Below are positions 1 through 8,328 of a stretch of 18,297 nt of DNA, piece by piece (the stretch's first letter is position 1; each line of letters begins with the position of its first letter). A model generated the notes under the pieces. It was not told the DNA's origin. It saw nothing but the letters and a program-made list of their open reading frames with translations, and made no database searches. A program made the position numbers and the translations under genes. The DNA is from VBAS01 sp964444975. GTDB lineage: Bacteria; Bacteroidota; Bacteroidia; Chitinophagales; Chitinophagaceae. Location of the stretch: NCBI GenBank assembly GCA_964444975.1, contig CAYUJD010000072.1, positions 1 to 18,297 of the forward strand, written 5' to 3'.

Positions 1-1180
1 TCACCAGCTTATTAATCACTCCTTCCACCAATGCATCGGGACAACTGGCGCCGCTGGTAAGTAAAATCTTCACCGGTTCTTTTGCGGGCAGAAAATCATG
101 GGTGAGCAGTTCTTCTTTTGTGTGGATATTATAATGCAGTATTTCATGGGGGGAAAGAATTTTTTCCTCGTTATTAATAAAGTAAACCGGCAGCTTTTCT
201 TCACAGATCTCAACCAGGTGAGACGTGTTGGAAGAATTGTACCCGCCAACCACTATGGCAAAGTCGGCATCGGCCTGCAGCATGCCGCTTACGGCCTGCT
301 GGTTGTCGAGGGTGGCATAGCAAAGAGTATCCCGGGTGTCGGCAAACCGCTCTTCAATATTTTCTTTTCTGAGATTGAATTTCTCCATCATCACCTGCTT
401 CAGGTAATCGGCAATGGCCTGCGTGTCGCTGGCCAGCATGGTTGTCTGGTTTACTACGCCGATGCGCTGCAGGTCCTTTGTCACATCAAAACCTTTTGAA
501 TACTGCCCGTTGAATTCTTCATAAAACTGTTCAGCAGGTTTTTCGCCTGAAATGTATTTGGCCAGTTGTATTGCCTGCTCCATATCTTTTACCACTACGG
601 ATGGAGCATGTGCCGAAGCATGCGAAAAAGTAGCTCTTGTTTCCTCATGCCCGGGCTTGCCGTGAATGATGACGGTATAATTTTTCCGGGCAATCTGCTG
701 GCTGCGGTTCCATACTTTTTCTACAAAGGGGCATGTGGTATTGTATTTTTCGGTGCGAATGCCCAGGCGGTTGATTCTCTCTTCCATTTCCAGCGTGGTG
801 CCAAAGGCAGGGATGATGACAATGTCGTCAGCCGTAAGCGTATCGGGGGAAATCAGTTGATGGCCATAATTGTCCTGCAAAAACTGAACGCCATGCGCCT
901 GCAGGTCGGCATTCACCTGCGGGTTGTGAATCATTTCGCTCAGCAGGAAAATTCTTTTGCCGGTTTCGCGGTTTTCTTCCACCGTACGAAAAGCAATTTC
1001 TATGGCATTTTCCACTCCGTAGCAAAAGCCGAAATGGCGGGCAAGGAAAATCTGCAGCGGGCCAAAGTCGAGCAGGGTAGGGGTAAAGTCCTTCTTCAAC
1101 CGGTCCTCTTCTTTTCGCCTTTTTTTAATGGCAGTAATCAGCGGGCTGCGGTAGATGATGGGTACATCAAAGCTTTTCAT
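1..1180 (-). CDS. ispH: 4-hydroxy-3-methylbut-2-enyl diphosphate reductase (IspH/LytB), 3' end cut by window edge
   Basis: Last enzyme of the MEP isoprenoid pathway: a cytosolic iron-sulfur reductase that turns HMBPP into IPP and DMAPP. Reading the minus strand from the ATG at 1178-1180 gives 393 residues with no stop before the left edge. The three cysteines that bind the [4Fe-4S] cluster in this family are visible: C53 in HFGFCYGVE, C150 in NTTCPFVEK and C380 in GASCPDALVEG. The HNPQV motif and the GKPGHEET stretch also fit. An N-terminal extension of about 40 residues before the first cysteine makes it longer than the E. coli enzyme (about 316 residues), as in the long IspH forms of Bacteroidota and cyanobacteria. 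It is divergent from the glycosidase gene. The frame is intact; long plus-strand ORFs opposite it are shadows. Confidence 0.96.
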   Translation of the reverse strand, partial: MKSFDVPIIYRSPLITAIKKRRKEEDRLKKDFTPTLLDFGPLQIFLARHFGFCYGVENAIEIAFRTVEENRETGKRIFLLSEMIHNPQVNADLQAHGVQFLQDNYGHQLISPDTLTADDIVIIPAFGTTLEMEERINRLGIRTEKYNTTCPFVEKVWNRSQQIARKNYTVIIHGKPGHEETRATFSHASAHAPSVVVKDMEQAIQLAKYISGEKPAEQFYEEFNGQYSKGFDVTKDLQRIGVVNQTTMLASDTQAIADYLKQVMMEKFNLRKENIEERFADTRDTLCYATLDNQQAVSGMLQADADFAIVVGGYNSSNTSHLVEICEEKLPVYFINNEEKILSPHEILHYNIHTKEELLTHDFLPAKEPVKILLTSGASCPDALVEGVINKLV

Positions 1181-1184
1181 AGGA

Positions 1185-1192
1185 CAAAGATA
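1185..1192 (-). promoter_or_regulatory. Candidate -7 element for ispH
   Basis: On the minus strand the sequence TATCTTTG, a perfect match to the Bacteroidota -7 consensus TAnnTTTG, lies four bases before the ispH ATG. No TTG sits at the usual 19-21 base distance upstream, so only half of the promoter is supported. If it is used, transcription would start at or very near the start codon, giving a leaderless or nearly leaderless mRNA. Confidence 0.35.
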
Positions 1193-1339
1193 ACTGGAAT
1201 AGAACTGGCAGACCGGCTGATGAATTTACTAGGGATAATAATGATATGAGCAGTTTTTAATCCTCGTATAATAAATAAAAGAAATTCTCCCATCCCCCCA
1301 ACTCTTACTATTTTCACCCAATAACAATCCCGTCAATTT

Positions 1340-2617
1340 ATGCATCAGCATTTTTCTACGGTTGAATGGGCATATCATACCAATATTTATGAAGTCAACC
1401 TCCGTCAATACACAGAAGAAGGTACACTAAAGGCGTTTGTCACGCATTTGCCAAGACTGCGTGATATGGGAGTGGAAACCCTTTGGCTCATGCCATTGCA
1501 GCCAATCGGCAAGCTGAACCGCAAAGGAACGCTTGGCAGTTATTACTCCATCAGCGATTACACGGCGCTGAATCCTGAATACGGCACGCTGGATGATTTT
1601 AAAAACCTGGTGGAGCAGGCACAGGCACTCGGCATGAAAGTCATCATTGACTGGGTGGCCAATCACACAGCCTGGGATCATGTGTGGACAAAATCACATC
1701 CTGATTTTTTTTCAAAAGATGAAAATGGAAATTTCCGTCCGCCATACCCTGACTGGGCGGATGTGATTCACCTGGATTATCACAATCATGATCTGTGGCA
1801 GGCTATGATCGAAGCTATGGCTTTCTGGGTAAAAAATTTTGACATTGACGGCTTCCGATGTGATATGGCTCATCTTGTTCGGCTTGAATTCTGGAGCCAT
1901 GCAAGAGCCGAACTCGAGAAATTAAAAAAACTTTTCTGGCTTGCTGAAACCGAAGATCCCCGTTACCACGAAGTGTTTGATGCCAGCTATACATGGGAGT
2001 TTCTGCATGCCATGGAAGCTTTTTGGCGAAACGAAACCAGTATGGAAGGCCTGTTTGCCGTTTTGCAGAGATATAAAAGCCATTTTCCTGAAAATGCACT
2101 ACGCCTTTTTTTCACTTCCAATCACGATGAGAATTCGCACAGCGGCAGTGAATATGAAAGGTTGGGTGAAGCGGCAAAAGCATTTGCAGTGCTTTGTGCT
2201 TTATGGAATGGTATCCCCCTTGTGTACTGCGGCCAGGAATTGCCAAACAAAAAGCGGCTGAAGTTTTTTGAAAAAGACACTATTAAATGGAAAGAAAAAA
2301 ATGAGCTGCATGATTTTTACAAAACCCTGCTTCAGCTTCATGCAAGGCATCCGGCACTTGGCGCTGCTGACGAAGAGACCATCCCTGGCAGATTACAAAC
2401 ATCCCACCCGGATAAGATATTTGCTTACCTCAGGAAAAAAGGCGAAAGGGTAGTGCTGGTACTGCTTAATTTATCACCGTATTCTATTGAATGTACTATA
2501 CCGGATGAAAGAATGTCGGGTTTTTATAAAAATGTTTTTACCGGTGAAGAAATTTGTATGAGCAGCGATACCAAAATTTCTCTCAGGCCATGGCACTGGC
2601 TGGTTGGTTCAAAATAA
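1340..2617 (+). CDS. Alpha-amylase family (GH13) glycoside hydrolase, cytosolic
   Basis: A 425-residue GH13 (beta/alpha)8-barrel enzyme acting on alpha-glucosidic bonds; exact substrate not determinable. All conserved GH13 regions are visible: region I DWVANH (D104, N108, H109), region II GFRCDMAH with R173 and the nucleophile D175, region III LAETE with E203 as likely acid/base, and region IV TSNHDEN with H262 and D263. A short C-terminal beta domain follows (about 345-425). There is no signal peptide, so the enzyme should act in the cytoplasm, for example on malto-oligosaccharides or storage glucan. It stands alone, divergent from ispH and convergent with the protease gene, with no sus or glycogen genes beside it. 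The ATG at 1340 is the first in frame and precedes the first barrel strand closely. The 159-base ispH-glycosidase gap shows no clear plus-strand promoter. Confidence 0.9.
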   Translation: MHQHFSTVEWAYHTNIYEVNLRQYTEEGTLKAFVTHLPRLRDMGVETLWLMPLQPIGKLNRKGTLGSYYSISDYTALNPEYGTLDDFKNLVEQAQALGMKVIIDWVANHTAWDHVWTKSHPDFFSKDENGNFRPPYPDWADVIHLDYHNHDLWQAMIEAMAFWVKNFDIDGFRCDMAHLVRLEFWSHARAELEKLKKLFWLAETEDPRYHEVFDASYTWEFLHAMEAFWRNETSMEGLFAVLQRYKSHFPENALRLFFTSNHDENSHSGSEYERLGEAAKAFAVLCALWNGIPLVYCGQELPNKKRLKFFEKDTIKWKEKNELHDFYKTLLQLHARHPALGAADEETIPGRLQTSHPDKIFAYLRKKGERVVLVLLNLSPYSIECTIPDERMSGFYKNVFTGEEICMSSDTKISLRPWHWLVGSK

Positions 2618-2618
2618 A

Positions 2619-2644
2619 AACCGCCCCGGTTTGCCGGGGCGGTT
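2619..2644. terminator. Bidirectional rho-independent terminator
   Basis: A perfect 11-bp stem, AACCGCCCCGG pairing with CCGGGGCGGTT around a TTTG loop, starts two bases after the glycosidase stop codon. On the minus strand it is followed by TTTTTATTTTG, a good U-tract for transcripts of the convergent protease gene; on the plus strand the tail (CGGGGTTT) is poorer. It separates two convergent genes. Confidence 0.85.
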
Positions 2645-2665
2645 CGGGGTTTATGGATTGTAAAA

Positions 2666-4180
2666 TTATTCTTCGGATAAATTCAGCGGATAAGTATAGG
2701 TACCCCGGTAGCCGGGATAAAATCCCTCCAGCCTAACTGTGCCGATTGCATTGTTAAGGATCTTACTTAATTCTTCAACAGATTTCACGTTTCTGCCGTT
2801 TACACTGGTGATTACAAATCCATCGTCCATCTTTGTATTGCTCAGCTTGCCGCCCTCCCTGATTTTTTTCACTACCACGCCACCGTCCACTTCGTATTCA
2901 TCGGCTTTTTTTGAATCCAGTGTAACCAGGTCGGCACCCAGTTTAGCTTCAATATTTTCTGTTGATACTTCCGCCACTGTGCTTACTTTGCCCTTGAGTG
3001 TAACGGTGGTGTTGTATTCTTTTCCGCTGCGTTTATATGCAATCTGTATTTTATCATTAGGCCTGTATGAAGCAATTTTTGCAACCAGTTCTTCTCCGCT
3101 TGTCACGGGTGAGTTGTTTACTTTGGTTATCAGGTCGCCTTTTTTCAAACCGGCTGCATAAGCGCCGCCATCGGAAGGCACTGCAGTGATGTAAACACCC
3201 TCACCTTCTTTAATACCGAGTTCTTTCATCTGGGTTTCGGTCATATTGCCGGCAAACTGAATACCCAGGTAACCTCTTTGCACATCGCCAAACTCAATGA
3301 TGTCGTTAATGATTTTTTTGGCCAGATTTACCGGTATGGCAAATGAATAACCGGCATAGGTGCCGCTGGGAGCAAGAATGGCGGAGTTAATTCCTACCAG
3401 CTTGCCATCGGTGGATACCAGTGCGCCGCCGCTGTTACCCTGGTTTACAGCGGCATCGGTTTGAATGAACGATTCAACGGGCATAGTACTTTGGCGGCTG
3501 TTGATACCGATGGAGCGGCCAAGTGCACTCACTATGCCCGCCGTCACCGTGGTTTCAAGTGTCAGCGGGTAGCCGATTGCCAGCACCCATTGCCCCAGCC
3601 TTACTTCATCGGAATTGCCATAGATAAGATAGGGAAAACCTGTGCCGTCAATTTTCAATACGGCCAGGTCTGTACTCGGATCCTTACCGATTACTCTTGC
3701 CTTGTAGCTTTTTTTATTGTGCAGCGTTACATTTATTTCCTGGGCAATGCTGCCGTTTTCATCGCTTATCACATGGTTGTTGGTTACTATATAGCCGTCA
3801 TCGCTAATAAGCACACCGCTGCCCGATGCTCTTTGTTCAGGTATAATCTGCGGTCCGAAATTGAAGAAGTCGTCGAACCAGTCGTCAAATAGGCCGCGGT
3901 TGCGCCGGGGTAAATCATTGCTCACCTTGCGGGCAGGTATTTTTGTTTTTATATGGACAACAGCCTGCACCGAAGTGGCAGCAGCTTTGGTAAAATCAAG
4001 CTCGGCAGGCAGGCTGCTGATTTTTCCGTCAAAGAATCCTGCATAGTTGGCAGGCGTTTTTCCGTCGGCTTGTACAGCGGCTATGTTTTTCGGCTGGATA
4101 AATTTGGAATAACCCCATACACTGGCAATGGCAGAGATACTGCTCACTGCAATGATTAATAAAACATGTTTCAGTTTCAT
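2666..4180 (-). CDS. HtrA/DegP-family periplasmic serine protease (Do-like) with two PDZ domains
   Basis: A 504-residue trypsin-like protease of envelope protein quality control. Residues 5-24 form a hydrophobic segment (signal peptide or anchor) that sends it to the periplasm. The protease domain covers about 65-300 with the triad H136 (TNNHV), D171 (STDLAVLK) and S250 (QGNSGGALV). PDZ1 (about 303-400) begins at RGYLGIQF; a second, more divergent PDZ follows (about 410-500). An acidic and aromatic insert (FDDWFDDFFNF, about 98-108) sits where Do proteases carry the LA loop. The gene lies 143 bases downstream of the acyl-CoA reductase on the same strand. A TAACTTTG -7 match at 4309-4316 on the minus strand could be its promoter, but lacks a properly spaced TTG. 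It ends at the bidirectional hairpin. The degP/degQ/degS distinction cannot be made here. Confidence 0.94.
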   Translation of the reverse strand: MKLKHVLLIIAVSSISAIASVWGYSKFIQPKNIAAVQADGKTPANYAGFFDGKISSLPAELDFTKAAATSVQAVVHIKTKIPARKVSNDLPRRNRGLFDDWFDDFFNFGPQIIPEQRASGSGVLISDDGYIVTNNHVISDENGSIAQEINVTLHNKKSYKARVIGKDPSTDLAVLKIDGTGFPYLIYGNSDEVRLGQWVLAIGYPLTLETTVTAGIVSALGRSIGINSRQSTMPVESFIQTDAAVNQGNSGGALVSTDGKLVGINSAILAPSGTYAGYSFAIPVNLAKKIINDIIEFGDVQRGYLGIQFAGNMTETQMKELGIKEGEGVYITAVPSDGGAYAAGLKKGDLITKVNNSPVTSGEELVAKIASYRPNDKIQIAYKRSGKEYNTTVTLKGKVSTVAEVSTENIEAKLGADLVTLDSKKADEYEVDGGVVVKKIREGGKLSNTKMDDGFVITSVNGRNVKSVEELSKILNNAIGTVRLEGFYPGYRGTYTYPLNLSEE

Positions 4181-4323
4181 GATTCAGTAAATTTTATATT
4201 TAGTTTTCAAATTCTGTTCCATCACAAATTAACGAAGACGGCGCCTGAAAAAATGTCCGCAGGTTCAGTTTAACAATTCATTTACCAAGGCCTTCGTACT
4301 TGCGCAAACAAAGTTAGTAACAA

Positions 4324-5349
4324 TTACAGATTAACCGAAGCCGCCTGTGAATTTAGCCACCGGAGGAAATCTAAGGTATCCACATCGTCTGCATAATTAT
4401 TTATTGCCGGGCATTGTGCTTTACCAAATGGGACGAAATCATGTCCGATGATACCCTGGAGATCCGGGTCACTTTTCAGGCTTGCTGCCAATGCGGTTTT
4501 ATCTGCGTAAAAAGAATAATTCAGCTGGCTGATGGGGGAAAAGACGGAGCTGTTTTCAATGAGCAGCACAGATTTGCCGGCCATGTAGAATTGATTGTTC
4601 AGAATATGCAAGGCCAGGTTATAATCGTAATTGCTTTTGTAGTGGTGATGGTCGCTCAGGTAATCATACTTATTAAAAGCTTCAAGCAGCGGAATAAAAT
4701 TATAATGCGGGGGTACATAAATTTTGGTCACATTGCGGCACCCCATTCCGAAAAACTGGTGCACATCATCGGCCAGCAGCCCCAGTTCGCCGGTGGTTTC
4801 TGTTCCGTCGAGAATGGCAACCGAAGTGCGGTTGCGCCGGATGATGTGGGGATATTTGCCAAAATAATATGCAAAGTACCGGGATGAATTGTTGCTGCCG
4901 GTGGCAATATAAGCATCGCAGCCTTTCAGCATGTCTTCAAACCGGATAAGTTCACCGCATGCTGCATCCCAGGATGAGAGTTTTTCAACAAGATGCCTTA
5001 TCAGCACATCATCTTTTGAAGATGGTTTGATGCGGATTTTATTTCCGGTTACGAACACACAAAGAAAATCGTGAAAGCCCACCAGCGGTATATTGCCGGC
5101 CATCACTACACCAACAGATGCAGGTTGCAGGTTTTTTTCGGGCAGGTGATAAGCGGCGGTCCAATGCTCAAGAATATTTTTATCTAAAAACTGCGTGGCT
5201 ATATTTTTCACTGCAAGCCCGATAAACTCTTCAGTGAACCAGTGGTTCTGCTGTGCGGCTTTAACTTTAGCGGCGCTCCAGTGCGGTTCATCGGATAACA
5301 TGTAATATCCCAGCCGGGCAAGTAATTGGATTCTCTCTTGTAAATTCAT
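4324..5349 (-). CDS. LuxC-like acyl-CoA reductase
   Basis: A 341-residue protein of the LuxC-like acyl-CoA reductase family (aldehyde dehydrogenase superfamily), expected to reduce an acyl-CoA to an aldehyde with NAD(P)H. Visible marks are the AGNIPLVGFHDF stretch (84-95), KIRIKPSSKD (104-113, typical of the nucleotide-binding fold), ATGSNNSSRYF (149-159) and FGMGCRNVTKIYVPP (200-214), in which C204 is the likely catalytic thiol. It is cytosolic, with no signal peptide. Its start lies 55 bases from the divergent ferredoxin gene; from general knowledge this pairing recurs in Bacteroidota, which suggests a functional link. A TAATTTTG -7 match on the minus strand at 5372-5379 would give a short leader, but without a well-spaced -33 element. 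The physiological substrate is unknown. Confidence 0.82.
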   Translation of the reverse strand: MNLQERIQLLARLGYYMLSDEPHWSAAKVKAAQQNHWFTEEFIGLAVKNIATQFLDKNILEHWTAAYHLPEKNLQPASVGVVMAGNIPLVGFHDFLCVFVTGNKIRIKPSSKDDVLIRHLVEKLSSWDAACGELIRFEDMLKGCDAYIATGSNNSSRYFAYYFGKYPHIIRRNRTSVAILDGTETTGELGLLADDVHQFFGMGCRNVTKIYVPPHYNFIPLLEAFNKYDYLSDHHHYKSNYDYNLALHILNNQFYMAGKSVLLIENSSVFSPISQLNYSFYADKTALAASLKSDPDLQGIIGHDFVPFGKAQCPAINNYADDVDTLDFLRWLNSQAASVNL

Positions 5350-5367
5350 CCGGTCAAATTATATTTG
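5338..5367 (+). promoter_or_regulatory. Bacteroidota sigma-70 promoter for the ferredoxin gene
   Basis: TTG at 5338-5340 and TATATTTG at 5360-5367 are separated by 19 bases, matching the known Bacteroidota promoter layout (TTG, 19-21 bases, TAnnTTTG). Transcription should start near 5372, about 30 bases before the ferredoxin ATG. The -33 element overlaps the first codons of the divergent acyl-CoA reductase. Confidence 0.65.
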
Positions 5368-5404
5368 TGTGCAAAATTAATTCCCAACCCCTCAATTAAA
5401 AGCT

Positions 5405-5752
5405 ATGGCAATCAAGATTACCGAAGAATGCATCAATTGCGGCGCCTGCGAGCCGGAATGTCCCAATAATGCAATTTATGAAGGCGGCGTGGAGTGGACT
5501 ATTGCAGATGGTAATACCGTAAAAGGCCCTTATACCCTGATGGATGGCACTGTGATAGATGCAGACCAGAAAAACCCCCCGATAGCCACGGATATATATT
5601 ATATCGTTCCCAATAAGTGCACCGAATGCCAGGGCTTTCATGAAGAGCCCCAGTGCGCATCCGTTTGCCCGGTTGATTGCTGCGTACCCGATGAAATGTA
5701 CAAAGAAACGGTGGAAGAGCTGCTGGCAAAAAAAGACAAACTGCATATATAA
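5405..5752 (+). CDS. 2[4Fe-4S] ferredoxin (Alvin-type, with C-terminal helix)
   Basis: A 115-residue cytosolic electron carrier. The first cluster motif is C9-x2-C12-x2-C15-x3-C19-P. The second is C72-x2-C75-x8-C84-x3-C88-P, with the extended eight-residue spacing and a C-terminal helical tail characteristic of Allochromatium vinosum-type ferredoxins; an extra CC pair follows (C92, C93). Between the clusters lies an insert of about 50 residues (GGVEWTIADG onward), longer than in plain clostridial ferredoxins. The divergent acyl-CoA reductase may share its regulation, and the ferredoxin could be its redox partner or serve another oxidoreductase; that link is inferred. Start chosen at the ATG directly before the first cluster. 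Confidence 0.93.
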   Translation: MAIKITEECINCGACEPECPNNAIYEGGVEWTIADGNTVKGPYTLMDGTVIDADQKNPPIATDIYYIVPNKCTECQGFHEEPQCASVCPVDCCVPDEMYKETVEELLAKKDKLHI

Positions 5753-6078
5753 TAAAATAGTGACAAGGCTGTGGAAAATTAATCCTGCATTTTTCAGGAA
5801 AAACCAGGCGGCTGAGTTAACTTTAGTTCATCAAAATAATGCGGCAAGTGAGCTGCGAAAACAGGCGGGTGATATGTTCCGCTGTAAAAAGGTGAAGGGA
5901 GAACGTCCTTCACCTTTCTTATTTGACTCAACTGATAACACCGTTTCATTGCAGAGACAGGATATCGCCCTTTCAGTACGATAAAGGGATGTTATAAATC
6001 CCTGTATTTTTCAGATTAGTTTTCCTGTATTACAATTTTTGCTCAATATTTGCGTCAGTAAATCCATTCAAACCACAC
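5753..6078 (+). other. Intergenic stretch before ddl, no gene found
   Basis: 326 bases with no convincing ORF. It holds the hairpin terminator described separately, a weak TCCTG/CAGGA hairpin near 5788 and a CCCTTT/AAAGGG stem near 5968-5988. An imperfect -7 element (AATATTTG, 6045-6052) lies 26 bases before the ddl start, without a clear TTG at the right distance. I see no tRNA or known riboswitch. Confidence 0.5.
5888..5917 (+). terminator. Hairpin terminator after the ferredoxin gene
   Basis: A perfect 11-bp stem, AAAGGTGAAGG with CCTTCACCTTT, around an eight-base loop, followed by CTTATTTG. The U-tract is weak and the hairpin lies 135 bases after the ferredoxin stop, so it may end that transcript or do something else. 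Confidence 0.55.
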
Positions 6079-7059
6079 ATGAAGAAAAACATCGCCCTTG
6101 TAACCGGGGGTTTTTCCGGCGAAGCGGTCATATCCTATAAATCGGCCTTTACCATTGACAAAAATCTCGACAGGGAAAAATTCAATGTGTATAAAATTGA
6201 CATCAACCCGAAAGGCTGGTTTTACGAGTCGGCCGATGGGCAAAAAACCGAAGTGGATAAAAATGATTTTTCCCTGCTGCTCAACGGGCAGAAACTGAAG
6301 TTTGACGCCGTATTCATCGGCATGCACGGCACACCGGGTGAAGACGGCAAACTGCAAGGATATTTTGATACGCTGAAGATTCCTTACACAAGCTGCGATG
6401 CCGCCACTTCGGCCATTACATTCAACAAGCGATACACCACAGCTATTGCTGCCATGGCCGGCATTCATGTGTCAAAATCTTTTCATCTTTTTAAACACAA
6501 CCCCGTTCCCCTGCAGCAGGTTACTGATGAATTGAAATTCCCCGTTTTTGTAAAACCCAACAACGGAGGCAGCAGCATCGGCATGAGCAAGGTGTATGAG
6601 CCTGCCGCGCTGGAGCAGGCCATCAGCAAGGCCTTTAAAGAAGACGACCAGGTGCTGGTAGAAGAAATGATAAGGGGAAGGGAGATGACAGTTGGTGTAT
6701 TTAAAACCCGGGGAAATATCCTGGTGCTGCCCATCACCGAAGTGATGAGCAAGAAAGATTTTTTTGATTACGAAGCGAAATATGAAGGTGCTTCCAGCGA
6801 GGTGACGCCTGCAGCCATTGATGAAACTACGGCAGATAAAATCCGTGAAGCTGCCAGGAAAATATATTCTGTATTTAATTGTCGCGGCGTGGTTCGTATT
6901 GATTTTATTTTACAGGAAGCCACCGGGCATCCCTATATGCTGGAAATAAACAGCATACCGGGTCAGAGTGAAGCCAGCATCGTGCCGCAACAGGTAAAAG
7001 TAATGGGCTGGAGCCTGAAGGAATTTTATACCCGGCTGGTAGAGGAATGTTTTAATTAA
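6079..7059 (+). CDS. ddl: D-alanine--D-alanine ligase
   Basis: Cytosolic ATP-grasp ligase (326 residues) that joins two D-alanines for peptidoglycan precursors. The N-terminal GGFSGE stretch (10-15, E15 being the usual D-Ala1 contact), HGTPGEDG (83-90), the ATP-grasp segment FVKPNNGGSSIG (157-168, lysine K159) and the metal- and substrate-binding RIDF (273-276) and LEINSIPGQSE (288-298) are all in place. Length is normal for the family. The ATG at 6079 starts the first beta strand (KKNIALVTGG), and there is no Shine-Dalgarno sequence. It probably leads a transcription unit with the PASTA protein and rhodanese genes. Confidence 0.95.
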   Translation: MKKNIALVTGGFSGEAVISYKSAFTIDKNLDREKFNVYKIDINPKGWFYESADGQKTEVDKNDFSLLLNGQKLKFDAVFIGMHGTPGEDGKLQGYFDTLKIPYTSCDAATSAITFNKRYTTAIAAMAGIHVSKSFHLFKHNPVPLQQVTDELKFPVFVKPNNGGSSIGMSKVYEPAALEQAISKAFKEDDQVLVEEMIRGREMTVGVFKTRGNILVLPITEVMSKKDFFDYEAKYEGASSEVTPAAIDETTADKIREAARKIYSVFNCRGVVRIDFILQEATGHPYMLEINSIPGQSEASIVPQQVKVMGWSLKEFYTRLVEECFN

Positions 7060-7124
7060 ACTATTTGAGTCGTAATACCGGTAAAAACATATTTTCACCA
7101 ACCGGATTTTCCAACTCCATAACA

Positions 7125-7934
7125 ATGTTTCAGTTTATTACAAAAAAACCGCTTTGGATAAACCTGCTAGCCGGCCTCGTGCTGATGGTATTCTTTCTGT
7201 TTTTATTATCCCGTATGCTGGGGCCGCTCACCCGGCATGGTAAAAACCGGGTTGTTCCCAATGTAGTAGGGCTTTCTTTTGATGAGGCTAAAAAAGTTTT
7301 ACGCAAAGGTGGTTTTGATATCGAAATACAGGACTCCATTTATAGCGACACGTTGGCAAAGGGTGCGGTGCTGAAGCAGGTGCCCGAAGGGGATGCCCTG
7401 GTGAAGATAAGCCGCACAGTATATCTTACCATCAACAGGCAGGTGCCTCCGTTGGTGGAAATGCCCAACCTCATCGGTTTCAGTTACCGCAATGCTGAAA
7501 TGCAGCTGAAAAATATGGGTCTTCGTATTGGCGATACTACTTACAAGCCTGACTTTGCCAAAAATTCTGTTCTGGAACAGTGGTATGATGGAGCCTCTGT
7601 AGCCCCGGGAACCAAACTGCGGCAGGGCAGTGTGATTTCACTAGTGCTGGGAAATGGAATTGGCGATATAGAATTCTCAGTGCCCAACCTGGTGGGAATG
7701 AAATTCAGTGATGCCAAAGCCTTGCTGGAATCAAACGGGCTGAGTTTCCTGGTAGTGCTTTTAGATGCCGGCGTAACGGATACAATGAATGCCTACATCC
7801 GCGAACAGTACCCTCCGCGGTTTTCTGAAGAAGGAAAAAGGATAAAAATAAGACCGGGACAAACAATTGACGTAAAGCTGAGTCTTGATCGGCCGGTAAT
7901 TGATACCTTAGTGCATAATTTACCACAACAATAA
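7125..7934 (+). CDS. Membrane-anchored protein with three PASTA domains
   Basis: 269 residues: a short cytoplasmic start, one transmembrane helix (about 11-29) and three extracytoplasmic PASTA repeats beginning at VPNVVGLSFDEAKKVL (44), MPNLIGFSYRNAEMQL (113) and VPNLVGMKFSDAKALL (186). PASTA domains of penicillin-binding proteins and Ser/Thr kinases bind or sense peptidoglycan and muropeptides. Here no kinase or transpeptidase domain is attached, so the protein is a stand-alone anchored PASTA protein; its place 65 bases after ddl points to a cell-wall role, which is inference. I chose the ATG at 7125 because it leads straight into the membrane helix. A TTG 60 bases upstream is in frame but adds an unlikely polar N-terminus. 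Confidence 0.87.
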   Translation: MFQFITKKPLWINLLAGLVLMVFFLFLLSRMLGPLTRHGKNRVVPNVVGLSFDEAKKVLRKGGFDIEIQDSIYSDTLAKGAVLKQVPEGDALVKISRTVYLTINRQVPPLVEMPNLIGFSYRNAEMQLKNMGLRIGDTTYKPDFAKNSVLEQWYDGASVAPGTKLRQGSVISLVLGNGIGDIEFSVPNLVGMKFSDAKALLESNGLSFLVVLLDAGVTDTMNAYIREQYPPRFSEEGKRIKIRPGQTIDVKLSLDRPVIDTLVHNLPQQ

Positions 7935-7945
7935 AAAATTATTTT

Positions 7946-8260
7946 ATGGAAAATATTACTGTGGAAGAGGTGAAAAAACGTTTGGATGCCGGTGAGCACC
8001 TGAATTTTGTGGATGTGCGGGAGCCTTATGAAAATGCCGAGTTTAATATTGGCGGTGTGCTGCTGCCGCTTGGTCAAATACAAACTATGCAGATTGAAGA
8101 GATAGAAGACCTGAAAGACAAAGAAGTAATTTTTTACTGCCGCAGCGGCAACCGTAGCGGGCAGGCCGGTATGTTTCTTGAAGCCATGGGGTTTAAAAAC
8201 ACTAAAAACCTGGTGGGCGGCATGCTGGCCTGGCAGGAAAAGTTTGGAGTTGTAAAGTGA
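7946..8260 (+). CDS. Single-domain rhodanese-like sulfurtransferase
   Basis: A 104-residue single rhodanese domain, of GlpE-like size. The conserved FVDVREPYE (21-29) and the active-site loop CRSGNRSG with C65 are intact, followed by the usual GGMLAW motif near the end. The protein should carry a persulfide on C65 and is probably cytosolic (no signal peptide). It starts 11 bases after the PASTA gene stop, so it is almost surely co-transcribed with it. Its sulfur acceptor cannot be deduced. Confidence 0.92.
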   Translation: MENITVEEVKKRLDAGEHLNFVDVREPYENAEFNIGGVLLPLGQIQTMQIEEIEDLKDKEVIFYCRSGNRSGQAGMFLEAMGFKNTKNLVGGMLAWQEKFGVVK

Positions 8261-8328
8261 GGGAAAGGAGATAGGCTAAGATTAAGGTTGAGGTGGTTTA
8301 AATCAGCGAGTAAACAAAATAGCTGAAA

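Noticed and set aside
98..1249. Two long plus-strand ORFs (98-499 and 566-1249) opposite ispH
   Set aside because: They lie antisense to a complete, motif-rich IspH frame and encode low-complexity, unfamiliar sequence; they arise from codon bias of the opposite strand.
2739..4159. Plus-strand ORFs opposite the HtrA protease
   Set aside because: Shadows of the protease gene, which has an intact triad and two PDZ domains.
7065..7124. TTG start giving the PASTA protein 20 extra residues
   Set aside because: The added residues are polar and precede a start that leads directly into the membrane helix; the ATG at 7125 is simpler.
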